Origin: Letharia columbiana
Taxonomy: Eukaryota; Ascomycota; Lecanoromycetes; Lecanorales; Parmeliaceae
Reading direction: 5' to 3'
DNA: 64,000 bases
Assembly: GCF_014066305.1 (NCBI RefSeq)
Contig: NW_023501042.1
Span: 124,001 to 188,000 of the forward strand
The notes beneath the pieces were generated by a model. That model had not been told where the DNA came from, ran no database searches, and saw only the letters and a list, made by a program, of their open reading frames with translations. Position 1 is the stretch's first letter. Each line of letters begins with the position of its first letter. Shown here in pieces: positions 21,018-31,668 of this stretch. Position numbers and translations under genes: made by a program.

Positions 21018-21869
21018 ATGGCAAAATGCGTGGCATGTCACAAACCCTTGACCTTGTACATTGCGCCTGACGAGGAAGATGAAGATGAAGATGAAACGAT
21101 GGGAGGTTCTGCCAGTGCGATCACTGGCTCGTACGTCGACGATGATGTGCAATTGCAATGTGGGTGCCATTTCCATTGGTCTGTTCGCCTTGTCTTACTC
21201 TATTGGATGGGAAGATTCTTAATGCTGACGTTTGGGTCATGTAGGCAATGTCTCCTCGACTCTTATTCTATGTCGGAATGCCCCAATTGCGGAAGAAACC
21301 TCATAACGAGTACAGCTTCAGGCGAACAGCAGCTGTTGTGCAATCTCAAGAATGAAGGGGGCCTACAAGAGAGGCTTGACATGCTTCCAATACTCACTGA
21401 AGAAACTTACTTGAAAGCCTACCCCGAGGAGAGGAGGTGTCGAGCTTTTCTAGAATTCTGCGGAGAGGGCGATGTTGAGGCGATAGTTGACCTCCTCAAT
21501 GACGACGCCGGAGAAGAGGATGAGGAGAGTTCTGGTCAAGGTGTAGGACACAGTATAGATGTCTTGAGGTATCAGGATCAAATTGGATCAATGGGTTCAG
21601 GCCTGCACGTTGCTGTTCAGAACCAGAGGATGGAGGTAGCATGGCTTCTTCTGCTTCTCGCTTCGACCCTGAAGATAGACCAGATTCCAGCAATGGTTCT
21701 TCAGGCCGCACATAATTCTGGGATTCAGAGAGAGGATCAGAGCGGGAGAGTCGATATACGCTTGTTGAAAGACTCTCAGGGTATGACAGCCGAGCATCGA
21801 GCGGCTGGCATTGGAGGATTGTGGACTGAATGGCTTCAATCAGGTCGGCTAAAACCGCCAGCGAGTTGA
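21018..21869 (+). CDS. Zinc-finger (RING-like) protein with ankyrin-like C-terminal region
   Basis: Two exons, 21018-21178 and 21245-21869, give 261 residues. The intron (GTCTGT to TGTAG) splits a Trp codon and joins CGCHFHW to QCLLDSYSMSECPNC. Metal ligands CVAC, CGCHFHWQC and CPNC make a compact RING-like finger, interrupted by an acidic loop (DEEDEDEDET). The second half has helices like degenerate ankyrin repeats: RAFLEFCGEGDVEAIVDLL, then GLHVAVQNQRMEVAWLLLLL, then AAHNSGIQ. A RING-type E3 ligase or adaptor role is a family-level guess. It is divergent from the PXA/PX gene. Confidence 0.7.
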   Translation: MAKCVACHKPLTLYIAPDEEDEDEDETMGGSASAITGSYVDDDVQLQCGCHFHWSVRLVLLYWMGRFLMLTFGSCRQCLLDSYSMSECPNCGRNLITSTASGEQQLLCNLKNEGGLQERLDMLPILTEETYLKAYPEERRCRAFLEFCGEGDVEAIVDLLNDDAGEEDEESSGQGVGHSIDVLRYQDQIGSMGSGLHVAVQNQRMEVAWLLLLLASTLKIDQIPAMVLQAAHNSGIQREDQSGRVDIRLLKDSQGMTAEHRAAGIGGLWTEWLQSGRLKPPAS

Positions 21870-22132
21870 CTGTACGACACATCATGGGGAAAACGATTTG
21901 ATTGGAATCTTAAGCGCAGCATATATATAGAACTTGGACACAATTAAATCTGTTGCCACTCGAATTGCCGTAGCGTCATTGCTTTCGCTCCGCCAGGCAT
22001 CTAAAGCTAGAGTGGAGCTTGATATTCGCAATCCGAGTGAAGTCTAACGCAATTGATATCATACGTGAGACGCAAAGAAGAATGCGGTTTTCCCCCAATC
22101 TCTCAATCCTGACCGCAAGAGTAAAAGTCCCA

Positions 22133-22588
22133 TCATTGCTTCACATACTTGGTATGCGAGCCCATAGAAACGAGACTGCCGGCACCATCCTCCTCGATCT
22201 TCCTTATCTCAACAGACGTAAAAGCCAAGGTCCCTCCCACCTTATCGGCTCGACCTTCGATTTCAAGCACGTCGCCTTCTTTGGCAGTGGAGATGAACGT
22301 AGTGTGTATGTCCGTCGAGACACCAGTTTTCTCACGGCCATAAGTTGCGATTGCCAGACCTCCGGCCCAGTCGGTCAAGCAAGCGGACACGGTTCCATGT
22401 AAGGTGCCCTTAGAATTGAGATGGCACGGTTTCACATTGAGCCTCGCAGTGACCACGCCTTTGGATGCGGAGACAAGTGAGATGTCAGAAAGGAGGAATT
22501 CATAGATGGGGCTGTTCCTCCGCATATTGGCCCAGTACTTTTGGATGTGAAGGCGTTCGTCGGTTGTTGACTCGGTTGAGCTGGCCAT
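22133..22588 (-). CDS. Hotdog-fold acyl-CoA thioesterase (4HBT, ACOT13/Them2-like)
   Basis: Intronless, 151 residues, ATG at 22588. The hotdog signature is GTLHGTVSACLTDWAGGLAI: HG before the central helix and the Asp in TDWAGG, the position of the catalytic acid in this subgroup. The preceding KPCHLNSKG and following VSTDIHTTFISTAKEGD complete the fold. Length (about 140-160) fits single-domain PaaI/ACOT13-type thioesterases, which hydrolyse medium- or long-chain acyl-CoA. No targeting peptide is evident. Neighbours give no pathway context. Confidence 0.88.
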   Translation of the reverse strand: MASSTESTTDERLHIQKYWANMRRNSPIYEFLLSDISLVSASKGVVTARLNVKPCHLNSKGTLHGTVSACLTDWAGGLAIATYGREKTGVSTDIHTTFISTAKEGDVLEIEGRADKVGGTLAFTSVEIRKIEEDGAGSLVSMGSHTKYVKQ

Positions 22589-23059
22589 TGTCGATCAATT
22601 GGGCTGGCAGCCCTTTCGTAAGGATTTTGGTCGAAATTTGCACAAATGAAGTGAGCGCCGCTTCGTCCGATACGGCAAGGTGGTTACGCTAGTTCTCAAT
22701 GGGGTAAGACGCCATATAACGAAAAATCAAGAAGTTTATGTAAACCTCCTAATATTTACAGTAATACGGTTCTTCAACTCTTTCCTTTGTGAATGTTTTG
22801 ATGCACCACTGCTCTTTTCGGTAGGGAGCCAAGCTTGTGAGACTCGCCACTTTATCGACAACGTGACTTGGATGTTCTGGACACGATAGAGTGAAACACC
22901 CGCCTGGTGCCGCTGGCTGATGCTGGGGAGCGTTTCTATAGGACATTTGCAGTTTGTTGGATGCACTTGACTAAGGACCAATCGTGGTGTCTATAACTTC
23001 TCGTATCTCATATCCATCTCTTTCTACATTTCCCGCATACTTCAGCTCATGCCGTAATC
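22589..23059. other. Intergenic region
   Basis: It separates the thioesterase promoter from the 3' end of the next minus-strand gene. No coding sequence is supported. Confidence 0.45.
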
Positions 23060-24716
23060 CTACACGTCACGAAATCGCAGTTTTTCCCCCACATATCTTC
23101 CTGTACCGCCCCTATCCTCCGACCACGATTCCGGGGCGTGGGTGTATGCCCGCCTCGACTGGGACCCTTGTGCAGAGTACGAGCTTCTCTCACGTCGAGG
23201 TTGTCTGTACTGCGGGGAAAGTTCCCTCACGTTCTTGGCTGCTTGTCTCGGGCGTTCTTCACTAGCCATGCTCTCAGAACGAGGTGGGGATGCAAAGTGG
23301 ACATGCTCCGATGGTGCCGGTATGTGCCTCCACTGTCTGCTGGCTGTTCTGGTGCTAAGTGGTTCTTCCTGGGGCCTAGAAACCTGCTGTGCGGTTGCAC
23401 GTCTTGGCCTGTTCTCATCTGATTCTCGCGCACGACGAAATGACGTACCAGGCAGCTCGTCTGGTGCTTGTGACGCTCTGCTGCGAGACCGAGATCTATG
23501 CGTTTGACGCGAAGGTTGACGAGGCCGCTCCATAGACGTATGGTCATGGGGAGACCACGGACGAGTCAATTTGGAGTGCATGGCTGGAACCGTTGAGCGT
23601 TGAGAGCTGTGGTGCGAAGGTGAGGGTAGTTCCGGGATCGGTTGTGCTGTTGAGGCTCCCCGGGGAGCTGGCGGTTGGCTGTTCTGTGTCTGGTATACAT
23701 GTATATGTATTCCAGGTTGCGATACATGCGCATGCCCTCCGTCAAGGTTTTGGTCATCACGTGCCGATGCCCGCTCAGCATCGCATTCACGTCTCTTCTC
23801 AGACTTCCGCCCCGCGTCACTCCGGTCCTTTGGTGCCATACTCTCACACAGCTTCTGCATCTGCTCAACCTCCTTCTTTGATTCGCGTAGCGCTAGATCC
23901 AGCTCCTTCCGCTCGCGCAGCCATCCCGTATGCTGGATTAATAGATCCAGCTCACGCCAAGTCAGGTGTTCTTCGATAACGATGTAGTCCTTGTCGTTCT
24001 GCGCACACTATCAGCCTTGTTCGACGCACACAAACCAGTGGACTACGGAGGAGAAAACTGACATTATCCCACCTCCAAGCCAAACTATATTCAGCCAAAG
24101 TCTCTCGACTAAGATCTCTCCAGTGGACTCTCGGAAATGGTGGTGGGCCGTCCGTACTTCGGATATTCTCTCGTGAAGATGACCGTGGTCCTTTAGTGAT
24201 TTGTTGATCATCACGGACTGACCTGCTGGGAGACGAAGTCCTGTAAGATTGGCCACTTTGGCAAACCACTGGATCTCGATCACGCGGTCCTAGTAGTACA
24301 TTAAGTTAACTCTGCAAATCCCTAACGATGATATGATCGACATAAAATTATGATTGGAGTCATCATAGTGTCGATAGGGATATGCCCAACACTCCAGCAA
24401 ACAAAACTAAACACAACACATACCAATCTTTCCAACCCTCCTCATCACCCGCTTCCGCCTCTCAATCTCCTTATGAACATCGCCAAGGCCGGCAACCCTC
24501 ATAAAGAACCCAGTGAGTGGCGGTGTCATCGCGATGACCGCAAACGTAACCAAGGTTGTGGAACCGGATAGGAAGATATAATCGTTTTCGAAGTACAGTG
24601 GGGTAGTAACAAGAAATGTAAAAGACTGGGAATGTCAAGTGTCAGAAAGTGGAAGGGTTTGGTTGAGTTTGACCTGTGAAGTTGAATAGGTGGAGAGATG
24701 CTGTGAAGGCCGTCAT
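23060..24716 (-). CDS. Multi-exon gene: membrane segment at the 5' side, Arg/Ser-rich tail at the 3' side; exon structure unresolved
   Basis: I do not recognise this locus. Reading leftward from the ATG at 24716 (MTAFTASLHLFNF), a second exon encodes a hydrophobic segment (YIFLSGSTTLVTFAVIAMTP), then a basic helix (EIERRKRVMRRVGKI). It splices cleanly at GTATGT to DRVIEIQWFAKVANLTGLR. Two frames then look protein-like. One runs to a stop at 24011 with a hydrophobic end (LWLNIVWLGGG). The other encodes WRDLSRETLAEYSLAWRWDN and splices at GTCAGT to NDKDYIVIEEHLTWRELDLL, a charged helix and a disordered Arg/Ser/Pro-rich tail ending at 23060. The exon 1 to exon 2 phase also does not fit. It may be two genes or one gene with an indel. 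Confidence 0.4.
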
Positions 24717-25421
24717 CTTTTAAATAGAGCCCACTCCTTCATGCCCTTGTGTTGAGCTCTTAGTCTGGTGCGATTTCCATCAACACACATGCTAAGAAAA
24801 AGGTGTCAACACCAAAAACTAGGATATGACCACGTCAGTTTCCAAGAGCGCCATCTCTTCTTCCAGCCCTCCTTGTGCAGCCTTGAGAGCACTGCACAAG
24901 ATGCACATTACTAGAATGTTGTGACACCATACTGAAACCAACAGTCACTTGAGATTAGCAGCAAAAGGTGGAAATATATATATAGAAGCTTTCTGTACCT
25001 AACTTCGATGGTACATGGAGTAGAAAGATAATGAGGAGAGTAATGGATATGCCCAGAAGCCTTTATATGTGCTGAAAGCCTGCGATACGGGAAATCTCAA
25101 CGGACAAAGTGAAAGACGCACTTAGCAAACACAGCACGTTATCTACCACAAAGCGCACGGATAGCAAGCGCAGAGGCGATGAATAGCAAAGGAAAAAACC
25201 TGTCTTTACATCGTTATCAGTCCGGTAATCATGCAAAAGGTAAACGCTGCTGCTTCTACAAACCACTTTTTATGTACTCCCCTGTTTGCCTTTAAAACCA
25301 GGACTAGAACGTCTCCTCCCCGTGCGTGACTTCTGCTTCAATTTCTACATCCCGGCTTTCTACCACCTCCCCTGATGCCCCTCTTCTATTCACAAAACAT
25401 CCCCTACCCCTTGAAACACTG
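24717..25421. other. Intergenic region
   Basis: No supported gene. A short AT-rich tract (ATATATATAT) lies near 24980. Confidence 0.45.
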
Positions 25422-25952
25422 TCAATACGTAATCAAGTACCCCCAACCCACAACATCCCAATCCTCCCTCCTCGTCCCCCCATCGACCTCCAACGCGAAA
25501 AGAAACTCCCTCGTCTCATACTCATCCACAAATTTCAGCATCAGATACAGCGCATTCTTCCACTCTTCCCAAATCACCACCTTATCCGGATGGAAGTTCA
25601 ACGCTACATTCGCGCTCGTATAATCAAGATCGCTCACATCGATAGGGGCGAGCGAAGGATGGTCACGCGTGCTCAGGGCGTAGTCGAGAGCTTTGCAGAG
25701 ACAGACGTCTGCGAGGCCTTGAGAGATGGAATCGCCGTAGCCTTGAAAGGTGACTGCGATGGGCGGTTGGACGAATGCGTTTACCAGTCTAAGAGGGTCT
25801 TTGGGGCCGTGTGAGTGCGTCATGTTTGGTGACAGCGTCGAGTTGAGTTGCGCGATCTCGGACGGTGGTTGGATGAGAGAGAGGGGGGGAAGTGCGATTG
25901 CGTCTTTGGAGACCAGGAGCACGAGGCTAAGGTAAAGCAGTATCATCGACAT
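25422..25952 (-). CDS. Secreted protein of unknown function
   Basis: Intronless, 176 residues. The ATG at 25952 gives MSMILLYLSLVLLVSKDAIA, a good signal peptide; an in-frame ATG at 25946 would also serve. The mature part is acidic, with only two cysteines close together (DVCLCKALDYAL), and two N-glycosylation sequons (NST, NMT). Conserved-looking blocks are DPLRLVNAFVQPPIAVTF and KNALYLMLKFVDEYETREFL. The arrangement resembles small secreted proteins that are common and unnamed in filamentous ascomycetes. No enzymatic motif is seen. Confidence 0.7.
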   Translation of the reverse strand: MSMILLYLSLVLLVSKDAIALPPLSLIQPPSEIAQLNSTLSPNMTHSHGPKDPLRLVNAFVQPPIAVTFQGYGDSISQGLADVCLCKALDYALSTRDHPSLAPIDVSDLDYTSANVALNFHPDKVVIWEEWKNALYLMLKFVDEYETREFLFALEVDGGTRREDWDVVGWGYLITY

Positions 25953-26429
25953 CACCGTGGCGTTCGTCGATGGACCGGGCCGTCTTTGGGATGGAGCATT
26001 TCATCCAGTGTGCGAGGGGTGAGAAAGCGCTTGTAGGCCTTTCATGGTTTCCGCGTGTGGGCATGTCGCTTCTGGGCCTGTTCCCGCATCTATATAATCT
26101 TACCACGGTAGTGATACAGTCAGCGACAGTCACGTGCTTTCGACTGCTAGCATACAAGTGCTCATAGTTCAATAGGGTGAAAGATTGGGTCTAAAACAGC
26201 GACGGAAAGAGTCGATTGCGGTTATCCCATTAGTACGGTCGCACTGCTCAACAAAATGGATGTCGAGCGCTTCATGATTGTTGCTGTGAACTCACACGAG
26301 CATATTGTTGGTCTGGTGAGTGAGCTTGCCCCTGACGTCGGTCGCGACCCTCGATTGTCCGCTTATGATGAGCTCGGCTCACATGTGGATGTCAAAGATC
26401 TGATGAGCGAGCTGACCTTTTGAAATTGG
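25953..26429. other. Intergenic region flanking the GMC relic
   Basis: It lies between the secreted-protein gene and the last recognisable C-terminal block of the decayed GMC oxidoreductase. The relic may continue here, but nothing can be aligned by eye. Confidence 0.4.
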
Positions 26430-27760
26430 TGGTGGACATGCTTGCATTGACGACGCGCAAATACTTCCTACCGTACACAATCAAATCTTGATCCAGAACG
26501 GTACCTTTCTGCGGCAACATAGCTGCTGTGTTGCATGAGTCCTACGTTTTTACGGCTTTCTCACTCAGATATCTTCGTGCCAATTCGAGATCCGTGACTG
26601 CGCGATCTGAAGGGATGCGTTGGCCGTTCTTCTTGAGAAAAGCGCTCAGACGATTGGTCGAGGGAAACTTCTCGACAGCGAGCAGGTGGTGAGCCATGAT
26701 TTTCAGGTCTAGAGTGTCAGAAAAGAATCGAGGATCGATGCGAGGGTTGCCCTCTGGGTTTGCTGATGCGATGTGAAAACTCCCGCGCGAAAAAAAAGGG
26801 TACTCTGCATAACACCGAGACTAGCAAAATCAGGTAGGCCAATGATCATCATGAAAATGCTGCAGGAAGCTTCGTATGGACTGTCAAAAATGACGCGCAC
26901 GGTCTCGTAGAAGTCCTTCTCGTTGAGCATTACGAGCGGTGCGTCATCGACCATCTCTGTTTGCTATACACAATTCTGAAGAGGCAGACCTCCGACTTTG
27001 ACACCATGGCCAAGCTCAGATGCGCGCATACAAATGACATGACTTTACAGGTTTTCACCCACATTGGCATTCTCGATGACGAGGGATGTCAAAATTTCTA
27101 AGTTGGCTCGGCTCACTTACACGGGATAGTCTAAGCAACTTCGCAGTAAGGAAGGTTCCAGCAGATAAGATCACTTCTTCGTTCGCCGCAATCGAACAGG
27201 TCTCGCGATCAATGGACACTCCAACACCTTTGGCGATGCTCTTCGCTGGCGAAGAGCCTGAGAACAGGATTTTGAGCACTGTTGCCTCTGTGATAATGAT
27301 AAGATTAGAATGTTTGGAGGCCGGGCCGCCATATTGTGAGTCTGCAGATACCCCTTTTTTGTCAGCGGGTCAATGGCAGCTAGATAGCGTCGACTCCCTG
27401 TACTCTGCGTGGGGAAGAGGTCAGCGTATCAAACCCTTACTCCAAGCTTTAGCCATGGGGGTCTTTGGGGCAAGGCTAAGAACGGAAAATTGGATTGAAT
27501 CATTAGGAGAAGCCATTGTGTCGGTGTCGCTGACACGGTCAATGCCCACGACCTTGCAAATGCTTGCATCTCGGGTAGTCATACTTGTGCAGTGTACGTT
27601 GGTTGGAAGCGATGAGGTTCTGCGGGACAAAGACGAAGCAGGTACTCCGAAGGGTCGGGAATTATTTGCATCCTCACGGAGAAACGCAGTCGGCCGTACG
27701 GAGGTCACGCCATGTTGGCGTTACGCTGTCGGCCAATTAATGTGTTATGCGCCCTCTTGG
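26430..27760 (-). pseudogene. GMC (glucose-methanol-choline) oxidoreductase relic
   Basis: Family blocks occur in the right order but in broken frames. From right to left they are SKHSNLIIITEATVLKI (about 27320), AANEEVILSAGTFLTAKLL (the GMC signature 2 region, about 27190), VIENANVGENL followed by a stop (27080-27050), ENPRID-type sequence RIDPRFFSDTLDLKIMAHH (about 26740), FPSTNRLSAFLKKNGQRIPS and DLELARRYL (about 26650), then AAMLPQKGTVLDQDL and GRKYLRVVNASM (about 26500-26430). The N-terminal FAD-binding half and the catalytic His-containing end are missing or unreadable. Relatives are FAD enzymes oxidising alcohols or sugars. It is divergent from the SDR relic next door. Confidence 0.82.
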
Positions 27761-27892
27761 TCGCACGCAGGGCGCCGAGTCATGAAACAGTCATCAATGA
27801 TAAACCCCTTCGCTCCTAAACACCTACCTTTACTTCACACTTGTACAAACAAGAAAGAGCCATGTAACCACAGTTCCCCTCCCAAGTGCCGA

Positions 27893-29345
27893 CTTGGCAG
27901 AATGATACCTACGCCGGCATCTCACCCCAGCGCGCTGAGCTTAGCAGCGCCAGGAAGACCGTCTTTATCACTGGTGCTGTGAGCCTCACTCTCGCACCGC
28001 GCTGATCTCAAGCAGACCTGACAAATCCTACATCAAGGGAAGTGGCACTGGCTGCGAGGCCGCTATAGCGTTCGCTGCCCCGGCGCCAGGTGCCTCGCCC
28101 TGATCGGCCGCACCGATTCCACGCTCTCGGGCAAAACAGTCTCTACAAGCGAGCAGCAACAGCACAACTTGCTTGACCTTCTACGCCGGAAATCACCGGC
28201 GACAAAGTCATGCATCAGATTGCCGCTGAAGTAGGCACCTGGAACATATTGATCCTGAACGCCGGCCACCTAACCAATCCTACCTCCATCGCATCCGCCA
28301 ATCTCTTCAATTGCTGGACAATCTTAACCTACGAGGTCCGCTCCCATTCTCTCTTCCCTCAACACTTTCCAATCAAACCCTCACATAACATGAATAACAA
28401 CATCCTGACGCAGACGAACGCAAAATCCGTCATCATAGCCGCCACCGCCTTCCTCCCCACGGCCAACAAAATTTCTTACACGATCCACCTCCTTTACACC
28501 CCCCACCTTTCTACTCCTTCGTCAGTGCCCGTCGTCACTCCGACAACCTGATCGGTTGTACTTGAGAATTGAATGACCTAGGTTAAGCAATGGAAGATCA
28601 TGTGGTGTCTTTGTTCCCAACTTGAGGAGGCAAATTCTTCGGCTGGACATGACAGCATTTGATCCAGCCGGACTCGATAGATTGTATGGCTCTGGCGAAA
28701 ACAACGACGAGATATCGAGACGTAGCGCTCTCGATACGAAAAAAGCGCCAAAGCAGTTTTCATTCATCTGATACTGGTCATTGGCTGTATACGCCTCTGA
28801 TCGCAACCCCCGCAGCCGTCTCACAGGCTTGGATCAGCCCAAACCTGGACCTTTACATTCTTCTGATCCCGAGGCAGAAAGATTGCGCTTCTGAACCTCG
28901 AAGAGTCTATGACATGTCTGCCCAACAATCAGGGCCCTCAATGAGAACAGTCCTTGCGAGAAGCGACCGGCAGTTGAAAGCGCAGCGTTCCAACGGCTGA
29001 GGAGCACACAAAGAAGAAAGCAAGCAAAGCGTGCACTGGCTCCCACGCCCAATAACCTTGCCTCTTCGGAAGCGCAACGATGAAAACCTTTGAGAATCTT
29101 CCATGTCGTGAAGCTGCTAGACCTTCTAAAGGTGGCGCTCGAGCACGCAACAACGCTCGGCGTCACAGCCGGCGCCTTCTCGTCTTCCCGCCCGCGAGCA
29201 CGCCCGGTCTATCGTCGTATCTGACCTCGAGATGGCGATGCTGAAGACGCTGCAGTTCCTGGCGGCGGAGAGCCTGAGCGTTCCTGCGGCGAGCGCGCAT
29301 CCGGGAATGGTCGATACAGGGTTCTTTCGAAAGTCTGGGCGAAGC
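27893..29345 (+). pseudogene. Short-chain dehydrogenase relic, interrupted
   Basis: The 5' end reads QNDTYAGISPQRAELSSARK and then TVFITGA, the usual start of fungal SDRs, but the glycine loop breaks into stops. Later fragments are ALIGRTDSTL (about 28100), IAAEVGTWNILILNAGHL (about 28220-28270, the NNAG-strand region) and NAKSVIIAATAF (about 28420). After about 600 bp of unrelated-looking DNA (28560-29170), the 3' part reappears as MAMLKTLQFLAAES and SAHPGMVDTGFFRKSG (about 29230-29345). A normal intron cannot explain the middle gap, so insertion or rearrangement is likely. It formed a divergent pair with the GMC gene before both died. Confidence 0.75.
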
Positions 29346-31668
29346 CTGCGATGTGTCCTATGATTATTGGTGAGTTAGTTTACGAACCGTTGTCACTGAA
29401 TTGCATGGAGTGCTGAGACTGTATTTTTGTTCCTGTCCCCGAATTTTATGACTGAAGGGCCAGAACATTTCCCCTGTTCTTTTCTCGTTTTTTCTATTTG
29501 AACGCGGAATCTACGGTGCTGATTTCACGTATCGCTTCTTCTAGCTGAACCGTCCGCACATTCATGCTGTGGCTCTCGATTTCCGAAGCGGCTTACCTAT
29601 GAAGAAAGTTGGTGCGGGCAAATTGGGATGTGATGGAGTTGAAAGCTGTTAGGGCGAAGATACGAGACGGTTCTCGAATGACCGTCGGTGTTGAAGGGTG
29701 GCCATTCATAAACCTATCACGAACGACGTGGTAGGAAGAACCATTTCATACAACATCTTACATTGCCATGCTCCACCTGTTTTCAGCGATGTGGCTAATA
29801 TTCGTCATATCTACACTGCGGATCCAACTTCATCCCCGGTCCCAACACCGCAGGCAAGGAGGGGCCTGATCATGCAGGGTCGTCACACCTGCAGGTATGG
29901 CTCGGCAAAGATATCGTACTGTATCTGACGGTAATAGCATCCTGACCAGTCGCTCCATCGATCCCCATGAAAACCGCCAACGGAATCTTCGTCCTTCCTC
30001 GTGCCCCCCATCTTCCCCCCAACGTATATTGAGCCTCGCCGACTCTTACAAGACCCTTCCCCCTTTTTACGAAACTCAAGAATACGGGACGACCACTTTG
30101 AAGGCTGGTGACGCAAGCGTCGGTAAGCTTGCGCCCATCATGCCCGAGCATATCTCCAGGTTGGCTTTGTAGTGTGGTGAGGTAGAGTTGGTACTTCGCG
30201 TCCGAGTGTATCCTCTTCCTTCTTCTTTCTTTTTCGCTCGGACCGTACTTTGGATCCTCCAGTCCATCCACGAATAAACCTATGATCCGAATTCTTAACA
30301 TCAGCCATTTAGTACCTTCTAGGAAGCATGCGAGGGTAGATCTAACCCAGCCCAGCCCAGTGCGATGAACGATTTACCCAAGACCACGACTGCACAAGAA
30401 TAGCTCACGCCTATCTTCCTCTCTTTCTTTTCTAACCCCATCGATCAATCCGCAGCGCCCAGCTCATCGGCAACAGAAGCGCGACGACGGATTACCAAAT
30501 CGAGAGCCGTACTTATGCCGACGGAAACGTATATACTCCTTGCGCTGCGAAACCGGTTCACAATATCCGAGCGCCGTGGTCCATGGCGCAGCGAGTCGAT
30601 TCCACCGCGTCAGAAAAATTTAGAGATAAAGACGATGATGGCGTACCCACGACACGCATGCGTCCATCCATATGCACGGGGTCAATCTGTATACGTCTCG
30701 TTGTGAAGACGGTATTGTAGAAACCGAGCCCGGCCCGTGTGCAGGAGACTGTGGTTGGCAGTTATCCAGCTGGAGATGGTGGTGGAGAGATACCAGCTGT
30801 GAGCAATGTAAGCTATCAAACAACAAATCCCAGAGTATGTATCCGTCTACCCTGACTCCCAATCTGTTCAAACCTGTATCCAGCCCGTACTCACACCCAT
30901 TACGCGATGTGCACCTGATCCATCAATCCATTGGCAAAGAACACTAGCCGACGGAGTCGACCAAAGGACCCGAAAAACCCCTCCCCACTTACCCCGTCCC
31001 TCGCCTCGCATCGCATCGTATCATCTACAAATCCTCTCCACAACACAACATACGTACCGAAAAGACAAAACTGGGGAGAAGATGTTCCCAAAACAGGATA
31101 TTCGCCAGATCGAGGCAGCTGCTAATGGTTATGGTGATTGGCAGGTAAGCTAATCCTACTTACTTACTTACTTACTCAGAAGTAGACGACTTACGAGACG
31201 CACCCCCAACCCCGTCTGAAGTGTGTGTGGGGGCATCTCACCCGCATGCATGCTTACGGGCTAAGCTTGTCTGGTTCACTGCGAATGCTGCAGTGAGGAA
31301 AAGCGGGGTCTTGAGTGTGAAAATGGGGGAGGGGGGGGGTGAAAGGCTCTGCATTAGTTTCGCTACGCCGATGTGGGTGTTGTAAGCGGCCATGGGACAT
31401 GAGTAGTGCTGGATGTAGTGGAAGGAGCAGATGTGCGATTTATCTGGGGTTTGTTGCAAATGTACTGGAAACGGTCCTCAAGGGCAAGATCGCCTGGGCT
31501 AATTGTGGATCACAAAATGGACACTGAGATACTTCTGAGAGAGTTATGTTGATTGATGTAGCGACCAAGATAATCCAAGGTACTTATAGTTTGTAGGCCA
31601 AAATTTGATACCCGTGCCCACTGCGACCAGCTTGCGTGCAAAAAAACGCTTTACTATCATGGGCCCTG
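29346..31668. other. Long stretch without a supported gene
   Basis: The longest ATG-started frame is on the minus strand at 29870-30301 (143 codons). It has no recognised motif and is probably spurious. A (CTTA)n microsatellite sits at 31157-31176. No RNA gene or transposon ends were recognised. Confidence 0.4.
31157..31176 (+). repeat. (CTTA)n microsatellite
   Basis: Five tandem copies of the CTTA unit. Confidence 0.85.

Noticed and set aside
29870..30301. 143-codon minus-strand ORF as a gene
   Set aside because: No motif or known family, several overlapping frames of similar length, and no supporting promoter or intron signals.
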